Below, piece by piece: positions 20,691 to 31,253 of a stretch of 64,000 nucleotides of DNA. Origin of the DNA: Romanomermis culicivorax (Eukaryota; Nematoda; Enoplea; Mermithida; Mermithidae); NCBI GenBank assembly GCA_963922205.1, contig CAWUHX010000032.1:496001-560000 (forward strand), written 5' to 3'. The notes beneath the pieces are model-generated. The model was not told where the DNA came from, did no database searches, and was given only the letters and a program-made list of their open reading frames with translations. Numbering within the stretch: position 1 is the first letter of the stretch; every line of letters begins with the position of its first letter. The position numbers and the translations under genes are program-made.

Positions 20691-20852
20691 GAAAAAGCAT
20701 TCGTGGCTACGTTATAACCCTTTTTAAAAATGTAGAAAACTTTTGGAGAACGAGGAAATTTTAGGTATGGTTCTCATGTGGGGAAATTTTCGAGGGAATA
20801 AAATCGTGGTTTTAGGCATAAAAAACACTGATACATACTACGTGTGAGGCCA

Positions 20853-20945
20853 GCACTGTTTTTTTCGCCAAATTTTCGGCGAAAAAACTGGAAACGCGAA
20901 AAAAATTTAGGCTCTTTCGCCAAACAAACGAAAAAAATTTTGAGT
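20853..20945. repeat. CACTG-type end with private word CGCCAAA / GGCGAAA
   Basis: Starts CACTGTTTTTTTCGCCAAAT and iterates TTTCGGCGAAAAAAC and TTCGCCAAAC. It has the same layout as the TTCCACA ends at 1521 and 29272 but a different iterated word. Confidence 0.55.
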
Positions 20946-21709
20946 TTTTTCAGTCGGAAAGATGAATTCTGATGCATTTTAGAAAGTAAAAACCTCAAGG
21001 TAATGATTATTTTGATCACTGTTTGCTACAATCCAGCTCAGGTGCGACCGTAAACGTGTCTTTACTTAATAATTAACATTAGCATTAACATTCAATAGTC
21101 TCTACCATCTAGAATGTCTCATTTCGTGGTTTTATCAGTTTATCTTTGACATTGCGTTTAGGAAATGACGAAAATCAAGATTTTTTTCACAAAATTCTTC
21201 CACGATCTTTACAAATTTTTGAACTTTGTCAACATAATTTTTTTGCATTCGGCAAATAATTGGAACACCGTCAGTTTGGGATAGTGACAGATATTTCTGG
21301 TTTAAAAATCAAAATTTATTGTTGCTTGTCTGATTTTTGAAATTTAGTCGGATGCTTTCAATACGATTTTTGAATTTTGTTCGACTACGAAAAATGGCTG
21401 AATCGACTGCGAAATCAGACCACTTATTCAGCAAATAAATGCTGAAAAGATTCATTTTCCAGCGTTCTATGCTATCCAAAATCAAAAAAAAAAATTACAA
21501 CGCTTGGCACAGGAAGTCTATTTATGAAGTTGATGTTCGCTTAAGTTTATGAAATACCGTTGACTTCAAGCTGAATTCTTGGCTGGTTAGCTGATTGTTT
21601 AAGTCTGAACACTATTAGGCTGGAAAAATCAAATTTTAGATCACCAAATCAAGTGGTAAAAAGATTCATCTTCTAACGTCCAAGAGTACACGGATGCAGG
21701 AATTTTTCT

Positions 21710-21722
21710 GGCGCTTCGCGTC
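21710..21722. repeat. GC hairpin module, copy 7
   Basis: GGCGCTTCGCGTC, with one G-T wobble in the stem, preceded by GGAATTTTTCT. Confidence 0.5.
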
Positions 21723-21752
21723 GACAGATAGAATGGTTTAAACTCATTCTAT

Positions 21753-21930
21753 GACACTGTTTTTTGTACTCGACCCGTTTGTACTGGTACCAACGACGGT
21801 CTAAAATTTGTTTGTACTTCATTGGTTACACTGTGATTAACATATCAAATTGAATTTTCATTCCAGAAAATTGTTTGTACTGGTACAAACAAGGCCCAAA
21901 TTTTTGTTTGTACTCAAACCAAAAAGTCTG
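21753..21930. repeat. CACTG-type end with private word TTTGTACTGG
   Basis: Starts CACTGTTTTTTGTACTCGAC and repeats TTTGTACTGGTACAAAC-like words in both orientations. It is a third private word on the same CACTGTTTTTT anchor. Confidence 0.55.
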
Positions 21931-21989
21931 TAAAGTACGAAAAAACAATGGTTTATGATTCTTTATTTTGGCTAAGCACAGATAATTTC

Positions 21990-22700
21990 AGGGTTAGCGA
22001 GCATTGGGTTTTTGGGTTGATACGTTTTTTGGGGTTAGAAAATTATGCATTTTTACGTTTTTGGGTTTTTTGAGAAAAAAATCATTTTTTCTATTTTGTT
22101 CTCGAGAGTGCAAATTTCTACCTGATTTAATAATAAATTGAAAGTTGAGCCAACTGTAATAACTGCAGTGCAGTTTCTTCCCTGACACTGACATGACAAA
22201 AGATTTGAGATGGAATAACACAACACAACAAACAAATCAAATGCATAGTAAATTTTCAATCCAAGAAACTTTTAGCGCCATTCGATTCGGTTCGAATGAC
22301 TGTTTTGTTGAGTTATTCTAATTTAGAAGCTAAAGATTCATATTCAATAAATTTAACTTAATGTCTGAATTGTTTTCGACTGATTCTTTTTTTGGCTGAA
22401 GTTCATTCGCTTTGGTAGTTTATTTGAATATTTGGCAGATTTTAATGCTCATGAGTCATGAGCACTCATGAGCAGTGCTAGTGAGCAATACGCAGCATTA
22501 CTTGCAACTGCCAAAGTTTTGTTATACCTACTGCTCGCAGTCATTAGCAGCTCGTGAGCTGACCGGCGCAGCCCTAAAATTTTGAAGGATACGGCATACC
22601 CCCTGGAGAGAGGGGCAGCTGACAGCTTTTTGGGTCCAAAAATGGACTGAAATAGAAGGATTTTGCTATTTTTTTGAGGCAGCAGGCCGCTAGAAAATTT
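21990..22700. repeat. Repeat copy with GGGTTTTTTGGG ends (paralog at 26.3-26.96 kb)
   Basis: Begins CAGGGTTAGCGAGCATTGGG with iterated GGGTTTTT words, then CATTTTGTTCTC, TGACACTGACATGACA, CACAACACAACA, ATTCGATTCGG and CTCATGAGCAGTGCTAG. All of these recur in the same order at 26390-26960. It is a diverged non-coding duplicate. Confidence 0.65.
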
Positions 22701-24410
22701 TATTTTTTTACATCATTTTTCTTTCATTTTTAGTAGAAATTCATCATAAAAATTTAAATTCAACTTCCTGAATCCTGAGTTGTTTGAAGAAAGAGTCCAA
22801 GCTGCCTTGAGAGTATGTATTTTAAGACCAGGCACAATTTATTTTGTCATGTTATAATCAAGTCAGGGTTTTTTAGGCCAATTAGGAGCCATGGCTCCTA
22901 AAAATTCCGACTGGCTCCTAAAAATTTAGCAGCACAAGCTACATTGGCTTGTAAAAATTATAGCCTAATGACCCTTTTGATTAGTAGCTTCCTGTGCGGC
23001 ATTTTGAAATGGAAAATATCAGGAATTTTCCGGCGCTTGGCGCCGGATTTCAAATCATTTATGATTCGTGGTATCATTATGTTGTGCAGTTAGAAAATTT
23101 CGGCCTAGTTTATACTTATATCTTTTGAAAATCAGCATATTATGGGAGAAAAAAATCGTTTTGAAGTGCTTTAGAATTTTCGGCTATCACGAACATAACT
23201 TTTTTGCATTTGAAAAATGATTGAAACATCATCAGCACGGGAAAATGGCAGAAGTTCTTGCTATCTGAAGAAGCCATCCAGATTCTTTGTTGCTTGCCTA
23301 ATTTTTGAATTTTAGTTTGCCAAACCGAAAACACATTGCATTCACTGTAAGATTGGACACATTTCATGCAGGGAAAAGATATTTAAAAAATTGCTACATC
23401 CAGGATTGGGAAAAAACGCATTTTTTTGCTACATCCAGGATTGGGAAGAACACATTTTCGAAATTTCAAATTTGGGTTTTTAAGGGGTTTCTGGGTTCAA
23501 TTAGGTTTCTTTTTTAATTCCACAATTTTGGATCTGAACGAAGTAAAGTTTGGATCTGAACCAAGCAAAACTTTTTTTCCAAAATTTTTCCAAATTTGTT
23601 TATTTCCGACTAAAACAATGACGCTGATTACGAATATGTTAATAGTTTTGCATAAAATCGAATAATTCAACTGAAAACGGGGTGTTCCATGACAGAACTT
23701 TTTTTGGGAAATTTGCATATTTGTGACTATGTTATGGGCAAATCGATGATGCTGATTACGAACATGCCAGTATTAGCATTACGTGCGATCAAACATATTG
23801 ATCAAAAAACATTAGCAGTGAGGTTTGCATTTTTATCAACATTACAGTTAATTGCGAAAAAAATTGTTTATACTTTACATAATACACAATAGTCAATTAT
23901 TAACTTTGAATCAGACTAATCACAGGTGGCGCGTTAGCGTCAACCTACTTGGCCCCTAAATTTCATGCCCCCCCCCGCTAGAGCCAAAACGGTAAAAGCT
24001 AGAACCTTCGGGTTTTTTGCATAATATCGGGCATAGGGGCAAACTATGGGGTGCCTTTTGTCATTTCGCCTCTATCTGCAAGTGGTGCTCGGTGGGGCCC
24101 CAAAAACATGCAAAAAACGCACTTTTTGAGGTCACCCAGTTCCACCATGCCCAGCAATGAGTGTGGCATATCCAAGCTTCATACTTCACCCTGAGCATCT
24201 TGGGGGTGCAATCTCAAATGCGATTTTTTATTTTTTTTAAATATGGCCCCAATTCAATTACATGGTGGTCCAAAGTCCCGAGAAACACCAAATTCCCCAA
24301 TTTTGTTTTATAATACATACGACTTCAAAAAAAAATAATTTTTTGCAGCATTATGCACTACTAATTTTTTGTTGAGTTGAACCAATTAAACCGGAAGCCT
24401 TATTGGGATT
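22701..24410. other. Intergenic DNA, no gene recognised
   Basis: Contains a GC hairpin at 23030-23046, a short direct repeat of CTACATCCAGGATTGGGAA (about 23393 and 23430) and a C-run near 23972. Predicted ORFs are short and show no domain. Confidence 0.45.
23030..23046. repeat. GC hairpin module, copy 8
   Basis: CCGGCGCTTGGCGCCGG, a perfect stem preceded by GGAATTTT. It is identical to copy 12 at 33131. Confidence 0.65.
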
Positions 24411-25300
24411 TTTGGGCAGTAAGGGTTTTCGACCATTGGGAATTCAATAGATGCGGTCACTTTACACAAAAAGATTATCCCGTTTGAAAAATTGGGTGCA
24501 GCCAGGAGTTATCCCGGTTGTAAACAAGCGTGTTTCCGTAATTTTTTTGAGGAAGGGGTTTTCGACCACGGGGAATTTAATGAATGTGATCACTTTACAC
24601 AAAAAACTTTCCCGGGTGTAAACAAGCGTATTTTCCTGATTTTTTGGCGGAAGGTGTTTTCGACCACCAGGAATCGGATGAATGCGATCACTTTACTTGA
24701 AAAATTATCTCGGGTGCAAACAAGCGTATTTTCGTGATTTTTCAGTGAAGGGGTTTTCGACGACGGGGAATTTGATGGATGCGATCACTTTACTCAAAAA
24801 ACTCTTCCGGGTGTAAACAAGTGTATTTTTGTAATTTTTTGGGGGATAGGTTTTTGAATACGAAGAATTTGATGAATGCAATCACTTTACACAAAAAATT
24901 ATTCCCGCCGTAAACAAGCGTATTTTCGTGACTTTTTTGCGAAAAGGGTTTTCGGCTGCCGGAAATCAATGGATACGTCACTTTACACAAAAAAAATTAT
25001 CTTAAGCGTAATCAAGCTTATTTTCGTGTCTTTTTGTTGAAGGGGTTTTTGACCACGGGGAATTTAATGAATGCGGCCACTTTACACGCAAAATTATATT
25101 GAGTGTATTTCAAATGTATTTCTGCAATTTTTGAGGGGAGACGTTTCTGACCATGCGGAATTCAATGGACACAATCACTCCACGCAAAAAATTGTTCTGG
25201 GTGTATTTAAAACAAAGGTATTTCTCCGGTTTTTTGGGTTGATGGGTTCTTGTTTATGGGGAATTCAATGGAAATGGTCACTTTACACTCTGTTTACAAC
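24410..25300 (+). repeat. Minisatellite, about 98-bp unit, 8-9 copies
   Basis: Each unit contains GATCACTTTACACAAAAAA, then CGGGTGTAAACAAGCGTATT, TTCGTGATTTTT, GGGGTTTTCGACCACGGGGAA and TTTGATGAATGC. The anchor ACTTTAC falls at about 24457, 24590, 24688, 24786, 24884, 24977, 25078, 25164 and 25273, a period near 98 bases in the centre with decay at both edges. Indels rule out a conserved reading frame. Confidence 0.85.
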
Positions 25301-26260
25301 TTGTTTCAAGTTCTATGCGATTTAAATATCTTTTACTTTTACCGAAAGTGAGAATTCGTAGCTTTAAGATTTTTCGTTGTTTCTTTGATGTGAAGATGAC
25401 CAAATTAAAAACTTCAATGCGCTTCTATGTAAGTTTTCATGCATGGTTGAGGCCCACTAAAAAGAAGTGAACGAGTTTATTAGAAAATGCTCCGATGGGG
25501 CAGAAAAAATAAGAATATACTTGCTTGGATAGTTGCCAAGCTAGAAAAAGGATTGAACTAGATTCTTGATAGCTTGGGTTGGAGTTGGAAAAAAATTCAC
25601 TTTCGTTATATTGGATTTTTATTCTTTCTCAAAAAAATTTTCCATGTCTGTGAAAAAGTATATTCTGCAGCTGAGTGCATCAACACACTTTCAAACCAAA
25701 TAGTGGATGTCCGAAATTTTGAGGAGAGTACAGGGCTGGACCTTGGATTTTGGCGTTTTTTGAGACAAAAAATTCAAAAAAAGTTGCTCAAAAATTTTTT
25801 TTCATAATAAATTTTCCAGTTTCAAAACCTCCTCCACTCAGCTTTTTTAGAAAAAAAGCTATAGCATAAAGTCTTCTTCGAACTAAATCGATTGTGCAAG
25901 ATATGTTTAATTCACTCATTTTATATAACATATCGCATAGAATTCACTCTGTAAGTTCTACTGATTACAAGCTATAAACAAATTTATTCTCTTCTATTTA
26001 ACTATTCAACAAAATTGCATCAAATCTGCATGCTACTTATGAAAGGATAAGTTTAATCGATTTATCTAACATTTTTGATTGAGTTCCATGAAACATTTTT
26101 GCGAATTCTCCTTATATAAAAAGTTATACGTTGGAGAAGTCGAATTGACTCGATTTTAATCAAAGTTACCCCACTTTACCTTATAACCTAATCAAAGGGC
26201 GGTCAGGCCTCAAGTTGCACTGTGCAACTTGGCAGTAAAAAATTGGTTGCACATGCAAAA
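25301..26260. other. Intergenic DNA, nothing recognised
   Basis: AT-rich with short ORFs only. No repeat partner elsewhere in the window was noticed and there is no coding signal. Confidence 0.4.
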
Positions 26261-26264
26261 AAAA

Positions 26265-27590
26265 GTCTGGTGTTGGGTTAACCAAGTTGGAGGTGGAGGT
26301 CCCAACCTCCCAACTTGGCGGGCACTGGCTTTTTGGGTTGGAAAATTGGACATTTCTGGGTTTTTGGGGTTTTTAGGAAAAAAGTTCATTTTTTTTCATT
26401 TTGTTCTCAGGAATAGACGTTTCTTTCTGATTTGATTTCAAATCTTTTTTTTTCCAAAATTTCTTCCTGATTTCAAATGGAGGGTTGAGCTATAACTTAG
26501 TTACTGCAACGCAGTCTTTTCTGACACTGACATGACAACAGATTTGAGATGATATCACACAACACAACGAACAAATCAAATGCTATCGTAAATTTTCATT
26601 TCAGGATACTTTTTAGTGCTATTCGATTCGGTTCCTATGACTGTTCTATTCTAATCGAAAAGTTAAAGATTCATATTTAATAAATTTGACTTATATGTTT
26701 GAATTGTCTTTTGGCTGGAGTTGATTTGATTCGGTAGTTTATCTGAATATTAGGCAGATTTTACTGCTCATGGGTCCTGAACACTTATGAGCAGTGCTAG
26801 TGGTGCTAAAGTCTTTGTTATACCCATCAAGGAAAACAATTGATTAACCATCAGCATTTCGTGAGCTGACTTGAGCAGCTCTACAATTTTGAGGGAGACA
26901 GCAGACCCACTGGAAAAAGAGGCAGCTGACGGCTTTTCGGGTACAAAAATGGACCGCCAAGTATGCTGGTTGAATGGCTCTAAGCAGTATAAATGTTGAA
27001 GAAAGAAACATCAACCTTTTTTCACCACGCAAAATCACAATTTACATACAACTCAATGACTAAAAGATCTCGGTAAGTGAAGATGAAGAAAAACTACGTT
27101 TCGTTACAAAATGTAGAGAGTGGCCAAAAATCTACTAAGCAAAATTGGTTGACGGAAAGCAAAATGTGACCTTCGTTCCAAAAAATTGCCCATAGAGTAC
27201 ATTTTTAAAGACTGATAATGGCAAGCAAGCAAAATTTTGCTTTGTTCACACCAAGTTGCATTATCGATTGTCATCTTCATCGGTCGAAAAGCTAGTCTTC
27301 ATAAAATTCAATGCAAAAACTTTTCTTTATGGTGCATTAGTATATGATTTTATTTGTTATGATGAGGAATCTGTGTATTTTTGCTTAAAATCAGGGAAAA
27401 TGATCTGAAAATGTTTTGCTTTATGAAGAATAAAAGTTTAGAGATGTTGCATTTGCTTTTGTTTTATACTTAGTTCAGATCCACAATTCTGAAACAAAAA
27501 AAACTTGATTAAACCCAGAAAAACCCATAAAAAACCCTCAAAAACCCAAATTCGACATTTTGAAAATGGGTTTCTTCCCAACCCTGGCTG
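26265..27590. mobile_element. Non-autonomous element with GGGTTTTTGGG / AAACCCA word ends
   Basis: The left region iterates CCAACTTGG and TTTTTGGG words (26265-26375). The right end iterates AAACCC and closes GGGTTTCTTCCCAACCCTGG at about 27590. The left half duplicates 22080-22700. Its terminus CAGGGTTGGGA is close to the CAGGGTTGGCA terminus of 3568-4915, pointing to a related family with another word. No target duplication was identified. Confidence 0.5.
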
Positions 27591-27929
27591 TACCCTAAGC
27601 CTAAGGAAAATTTACTCACTAATCACAGAAATCGATGAAAATCGAAATTATTAAAATACTAAACTCAAATTAAATTTCCAAATTCGTTGACTTTCGATAA
27701 TAAAGGGTAATATTTCCAACATGGTCTAAAAATTTGCATAATATATATAAAAGTCTGAAAATAGTTGTACATATGTGTTATTTATGGCAAAATACCCTGC
27801 AGAATTTGAACCGGTCGTTCAAATTCGGTCATTTTTTCTTTCCCCGTTCCGCGATCGAAATGGATTTTACCCAAATATTTTGACATATTTTGGCCACGGA
27901 AAAAACAAAATACAATTGCTCTGCAAAGA

Positions 27930-28196
27930 AAGCATTGCGCAGCAAGGTCTGTCATCAATTTGATTGGTCGAAAAAATTTATTGATTTTTTTAGTTGTTCT
28001 GGCAAATTTGCTGGTTTAGGCTTAGACTTATTCTTAGACTTACATAGGTCTACGCTTAGGCTTAGGTTTGAGTTTAGGCGTAGGCTTAGGCTTGGACTCA
28101 CGGTTAAGAAGGAGTAGACTAAAATTTTCGACCAATCAAATTGAAGGTGTAAATTTTTTCGATCCATCAAATTGATGACGGATCTTGCTCCGCAAC
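27930..28196. repeat. Foldback with degenerate CTTAGG repeats in the loop
   Basis: The left arm GCAAGGTCTGTCATCAATTT and GATTGGTCGAAAAAATTTA is mirrored on the right by TAAATTTTTTCGATCCATCA and AAATTGATGACGGATCTTGC. The loop carries degenerate CTTAGG/TTAGGC repeats (28015-28105). It directly abuts the GTGCC-word repeat starting at 28197. Confidence 0.7.
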
Positions 28197-28870
28197 AGCG
28201 TTTTTTTTGTGCACGGACATTTGTGCCAATTGGCACAAGAGGCAAAAAAATTTGTGCCAATGGCACAAAAATACTAGAAATATACTGAAAAGTGCGGAAA
28301 AGTTTTATAAAAGGTTAGCGTTTAAAACTCATTATTTTTTTGGAAAAATCGTGCCTAACTAATTTTTCAAACCATGAGGTCCATGTCAGTCAGATGAAAA
28401 ACTGTGCAAGAAAATAGCTTACGACTCTAAAACAAATGGAATGCTGACAAAATTTAAATAACTCTAGAATTGTTCAGGAAATTCAAATCGATTCGATTTT
28501 CGAATACGAATATGAATTATCTAACAATGTAAAGACTAGAGAAAATAAAGTCGAAATTGTGTAAATTCTAGGTCGAAATATTGTACGATTACCAACGGTA
28601 TCGATTTTTCTATTTCAATCAATCAAACACAAAGACAGCCTATAAAGTTTGCTGCAACGATACTAATACACTGTTCGAAAAGAAATCGTTCGCGTTAGGG
28701 TCAAATATATTCGAATAGGAAATATTATTCATTCATTGACTCGGCGCCCAGCGCCGCGAAAATTTTTGCACTTTCAACTCCTAAAACGTCTAAAAATTAA
28801 GGAAATTTAATGTTTGACCAGCCAAAAATTTTTGCCAAAAACCATGTTTTGGCAAAAAAAAACACTGGTA
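28197..28870. mobile_element. Host repeat with TTTGTGCC ends (unoccupied paralog)
   Basis: Left end CAGCGTTTTTTTTGTGCACG; right end TTTTGGCAAAAAAAAACACTG. Compared with 1150-5600 it keeps the same backbone but lacks all three insertions there: it reads CTCTAGAATTGTTCAGG, AATGTAAAGACTAGAG and GATACTAATACACTG at the three sites. Non-coding. Confidence 0.75.
28742..28756. repeat. GC hairpin module, copy 9
   Basis: CGGCGCCCAGCGCCG followed by CGAAAATTTTTG. Confidence 0.6.
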
Positions 28871-29271
28871 CACACAAATGTCCGTCCACAAAAAAATTGT
28901 TTTCATGTTCATACCCCTGAAATGCAGAAAGAATCATCCGTGGCACGTTTTAAAAATGTAGAAAATGTTTGGAAAATGAGGAGAACAATTTTGGGTTCGT
29001 TTCATACCTGTAAGAGGTCCGACCAGTTGGGGGGGGGGGTAAATCCAAAATTTGGGAGGAGGGCGTCGAAAAAAATCGAAATTTTTTCCAAAAAAGACGA
29101 AAAAACATAAGGTAAAGTGGGGTGACTTTGATCAGAGTATGTTATTTGCTAATTATTTGAGATCAGCAGGTCATTTTTGCTGTGTAGACAACCCCTGCTG
29201 TGAGGTTGTCTACTCAGCAAAAATGACCTGCTGATCTCAAATAGTTATCAAATGCCATACTCTGATCAAAG

Positions 29272-30294
29272 CACTTTTTTTCCACATTTGCACTATAATG
29301 TGGGGAAAAAACCTGGAGTGTGGAAAAAATTTTTGAGGTCTTTCCACAAATGTTGAAGAAAAATTTGGGGTTTTCATATTGAAAAGATGCATTTTGGTGC
29401 ATTTTATGAGGTCCAAATCTCAAAATTTTCCGGCGCTTCGCGCCGGTTATAACTTTAATAATCATAATTATTCATTAAGTAGCTCAGGCGTGGCTTTTGT
29501 CATGTCTACCTTCATTTATCACTTAATCTATAATAGTTTTCGTCATCTTAAACGTAGTATCTCATGTTTTAATTGATAATCTTCAATGTTTTATCATAAT
29601 ATTTAATGAAGATTCGCATTTTTTCCTTTTGAGAAAGATCAATACGTCAAGTCTATATGCTTTATGATGCGATTATTTCTTTGCTAACGTAAAATCAATT
29701 CAAAAGCTTCATAGAAATATCTTTCCGAAATTTATACTCTTCTTACTCATATATTTTCGACCAAGTTGATGAGAGTTTACAAATAAATTACAGATTTTAA
29801 AATTTTTCAAGTAAAATTCTAGAAATTACGACTCTTGAACACAAAATTGGAATCTAATTCTTGAAATAAATGTTCCGAAAATTGATTTTCCAGCATCCCA
29901 GAATGTCAATACACCCGAAAACTTGCCGGAAAGATTACCATCTTTTTTGGGCTTTCTGTCATCATATAGGACTTGACCATTGATTTCTTGTGTAATTCAA
30001 GTCAATTATGCTCTTGGATAGTTTGCTAGAAAATTTGTTCAACAATGCTTGTAGATTAGGCTTTCAAGTCGAACATTTCAATTTTTTCTCCAATTTTAAT
30101 GAATTGACTTCTCTAAAAACACCGGAAGGCTTGAAAAAGCTCAAAAACGGTGCGATAAAGCGTCTGTGAGCTTTTTTGAGCCAAAAAACGAGGATTTTAA
30201 GAGGAAAAAAAATTTTTTCCACATGTGGAAAAAAAATTTGACCTCTTTCCACATTTGTGGAAAAAAGTTCGTGGAAAAAAAACAGTGAGTCACC
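29272..30294. mobile_element. CACTG-type TIR element, second copy
   Basis: Left end CACTTTTTTTCCACATTTGC, right end TTCGTGGAAAAAAAACAGTG. It is colinear with 1521-3501 except that it lacks the non-LTR insert and has an extra 146 bases (about 29866-30025). No full 8-bp duplication is visible at its junctions with the host MITE. Confidence 0.8.
29430..29446. repeat. GC hairpin module, copy 10
   Basis: CCGGCGCTTCGCGCCGG next to AAAATTTT, at the same place within the CACTG-type element as copy 3. Confidence 0.65.
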
Positions 30295-30426
30295 CCAACC
30301 CAACACTTTTTTGCAAACTTTTTTAATTTTTTCCAAACTGGGGGGGGTTGGGTATATGGTTGGCCAAGTCGAAGGGGGCCCCCCCCAACCCCCTCCCCCC
30401 AAGTACAGGTATGGTTCGTTTCTCAT

Positions 30427-30720
30427 TTGAAAAAAAATCTTCAAGGAAATAATCGGATTATCGGAGCCGCGGGCTGCAACGCAATGCTTTATGCCTGCAG
30501 AAATTCATATCCGACAGTAAAGAGCTATTTTTGGTTTGAATTTATGTACTTAATTGTCTGGAAAGAATGTAGACAACCACGATGGAAGGATAAGTCAGCA
30601 ACTATAGAACTTCCAATGAAAATATGTATCAGATCGGTGTATAGTTGCTATAGAGGTCCGATTTGTCCAGGGAATTTATGTACACGAAAAGATGAATTAT
30701 TCATTCAAAAACAAGTATAG
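30427..30720 (+). other. Uncharacterised 97-codon ORF
   Basis: An open frame with unusually balanced composition for this region (Trp, Cys, Arg and Pro residues; contains CYRGPICPGNLCTRKDE). I recognise no family. It lies just outside the element ending at 30413 and just before a CAGGGTGGTCAGCA element end, so it may be a fragment of a transposon or viral gene. No promoter or intron evidence. Confidence 0.2.
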
Positions 30721-30721
30721 T

Positions 30722-30900
30722 CAGGGTGGTCAGCAATCGCGAAAACCACGAAAACCTGGAAATAATCGGGATTTTATTATCGAACCTGGAAAATCGTGAA
30801 ATCTGGGAAATAACGAGGAATTCCGAAAAAATGAAATTTTTATCATTTTCAGAGCAAGGACGAAAAACAAATTGTTAGCGACTATAAACAGCGTTTTTAG
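30722..30900. mobile_element. CAGGGTGGTCAGCA element end
   Basis: Starts CAGGGTGGTCAGCA and iterates AACCTGGAAA/GGGAAAT words. A related end in opposite orientation (TGCTGGCCACCCTG) lies at 34161-34174. The two might bound one 3.4-kb element, but the inner words differ and the flanks do not match as target duplications, so they could be two solitary ends. Confidence 0.45.
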
Positions 30901-31084
30901 CACGAGTCCCATTAAGGCTCGTGCTAATGAAAAAATATTTCATTACCACAGTTAGCTCGGTTGGCCAATGATCTCTGTTGATCTGGAACTGAATTTGTCA
31001 GTTCGATGCTTCCATTGTATTATCAACTCATGAAATCATGCTTGATGTTGATACTCTCAGAAAAACTAGGCTCTCATAATGATT

Positions 31085-31215
31085 CCCATATGACTATCAT
31101 ATGGTTAGCCATAGGATTGGAAAATCTTGGGAAGGGTCGCCCAATGGCTAGCCATATGGCCGAAGATTTTTTTGGAGGGGGGGCTTCCCATAGCACTTTT
31201 CCCCCCAATTACATG
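31085..31215. repeat. CATATGGCTAGC word family, copy 2
   Basis: TATCATATGGTTAGCCATAG and CAATGGCTAGCCATATGGC flank GGATTGGAAAATCTTGGG. The reverse complement of 7005-7070 matches this order. It ends in a G-run and TACATGTATG. Confidence 0.5.
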
Positions 31216-31253
31216 TATGACTAGTACTGATTTGCGTAAACTTCAGCACATGT

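Larger units (their letters stand above)
18461..21989. other. Repeat-derived intergenic DNA without genes
   Basis: No coding signal. It contains GC hairpins (19278, 19789, 21710), a right-end fragment of the CAGGGTTGGCAA family (20280-20335), a TTTGTGCC/GGCACAAA array ending AAACACTGG (20615-20690), a CGCC/GGCGAA word array starting CACTGTTTTTTTCGCC (20853-20945) and a TTTGTACTGG/CCAGTACAAAC-type array starting CACTGTTTTTTGTAC (21753-21930). Confidence 0.55.
29109..30310. mobile_element. Hairpin MITE AGGTAAAGTGGGGTGACTTTG, split by a nested element
   Basis: The two arms (GACTTTGATCAGAGTATG and TTGAGATCAGCAGGTCATTT, mirrored by AAATGACCTGCTGATCTCAA and CATACTCTGATCAAAG) fold around GGTTGTCTAC/GTAGACAACC. 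The right end AGTCACCCCA is separated from the rest by the CACTG-type element at 29272-30294. The uninserted 5148-5342 relative reads straight through this site. Confidence 0.75.
29003..30413. mobile_element. G/C-run TIR element, CATACCTGTA ends, 8-bp TSD GTTCGTTT
   Basis: Starts CATACCTGTAAGAGGTCCG, ends CCCAAGTACAGGTATG, and is flanked by perfect GTTCGTTT copies (28995-29002 and 30414-30421). It is the same family as 5148-5342. Its length is inflated by a hairpin MITE inserted between AAAAAACATA and ACACTTTTTTGC, which itself contains a CACTG-type element. Confidence 0.88.

Noticed and set aside
28010-28110. Interstitial telomere (TTAGGC)n
   Set aside because: Only a few degenerate units, mixed with other hexamers and confined to the loop of a foldback; not enough to call a telomeric tract or to infer a nematode.
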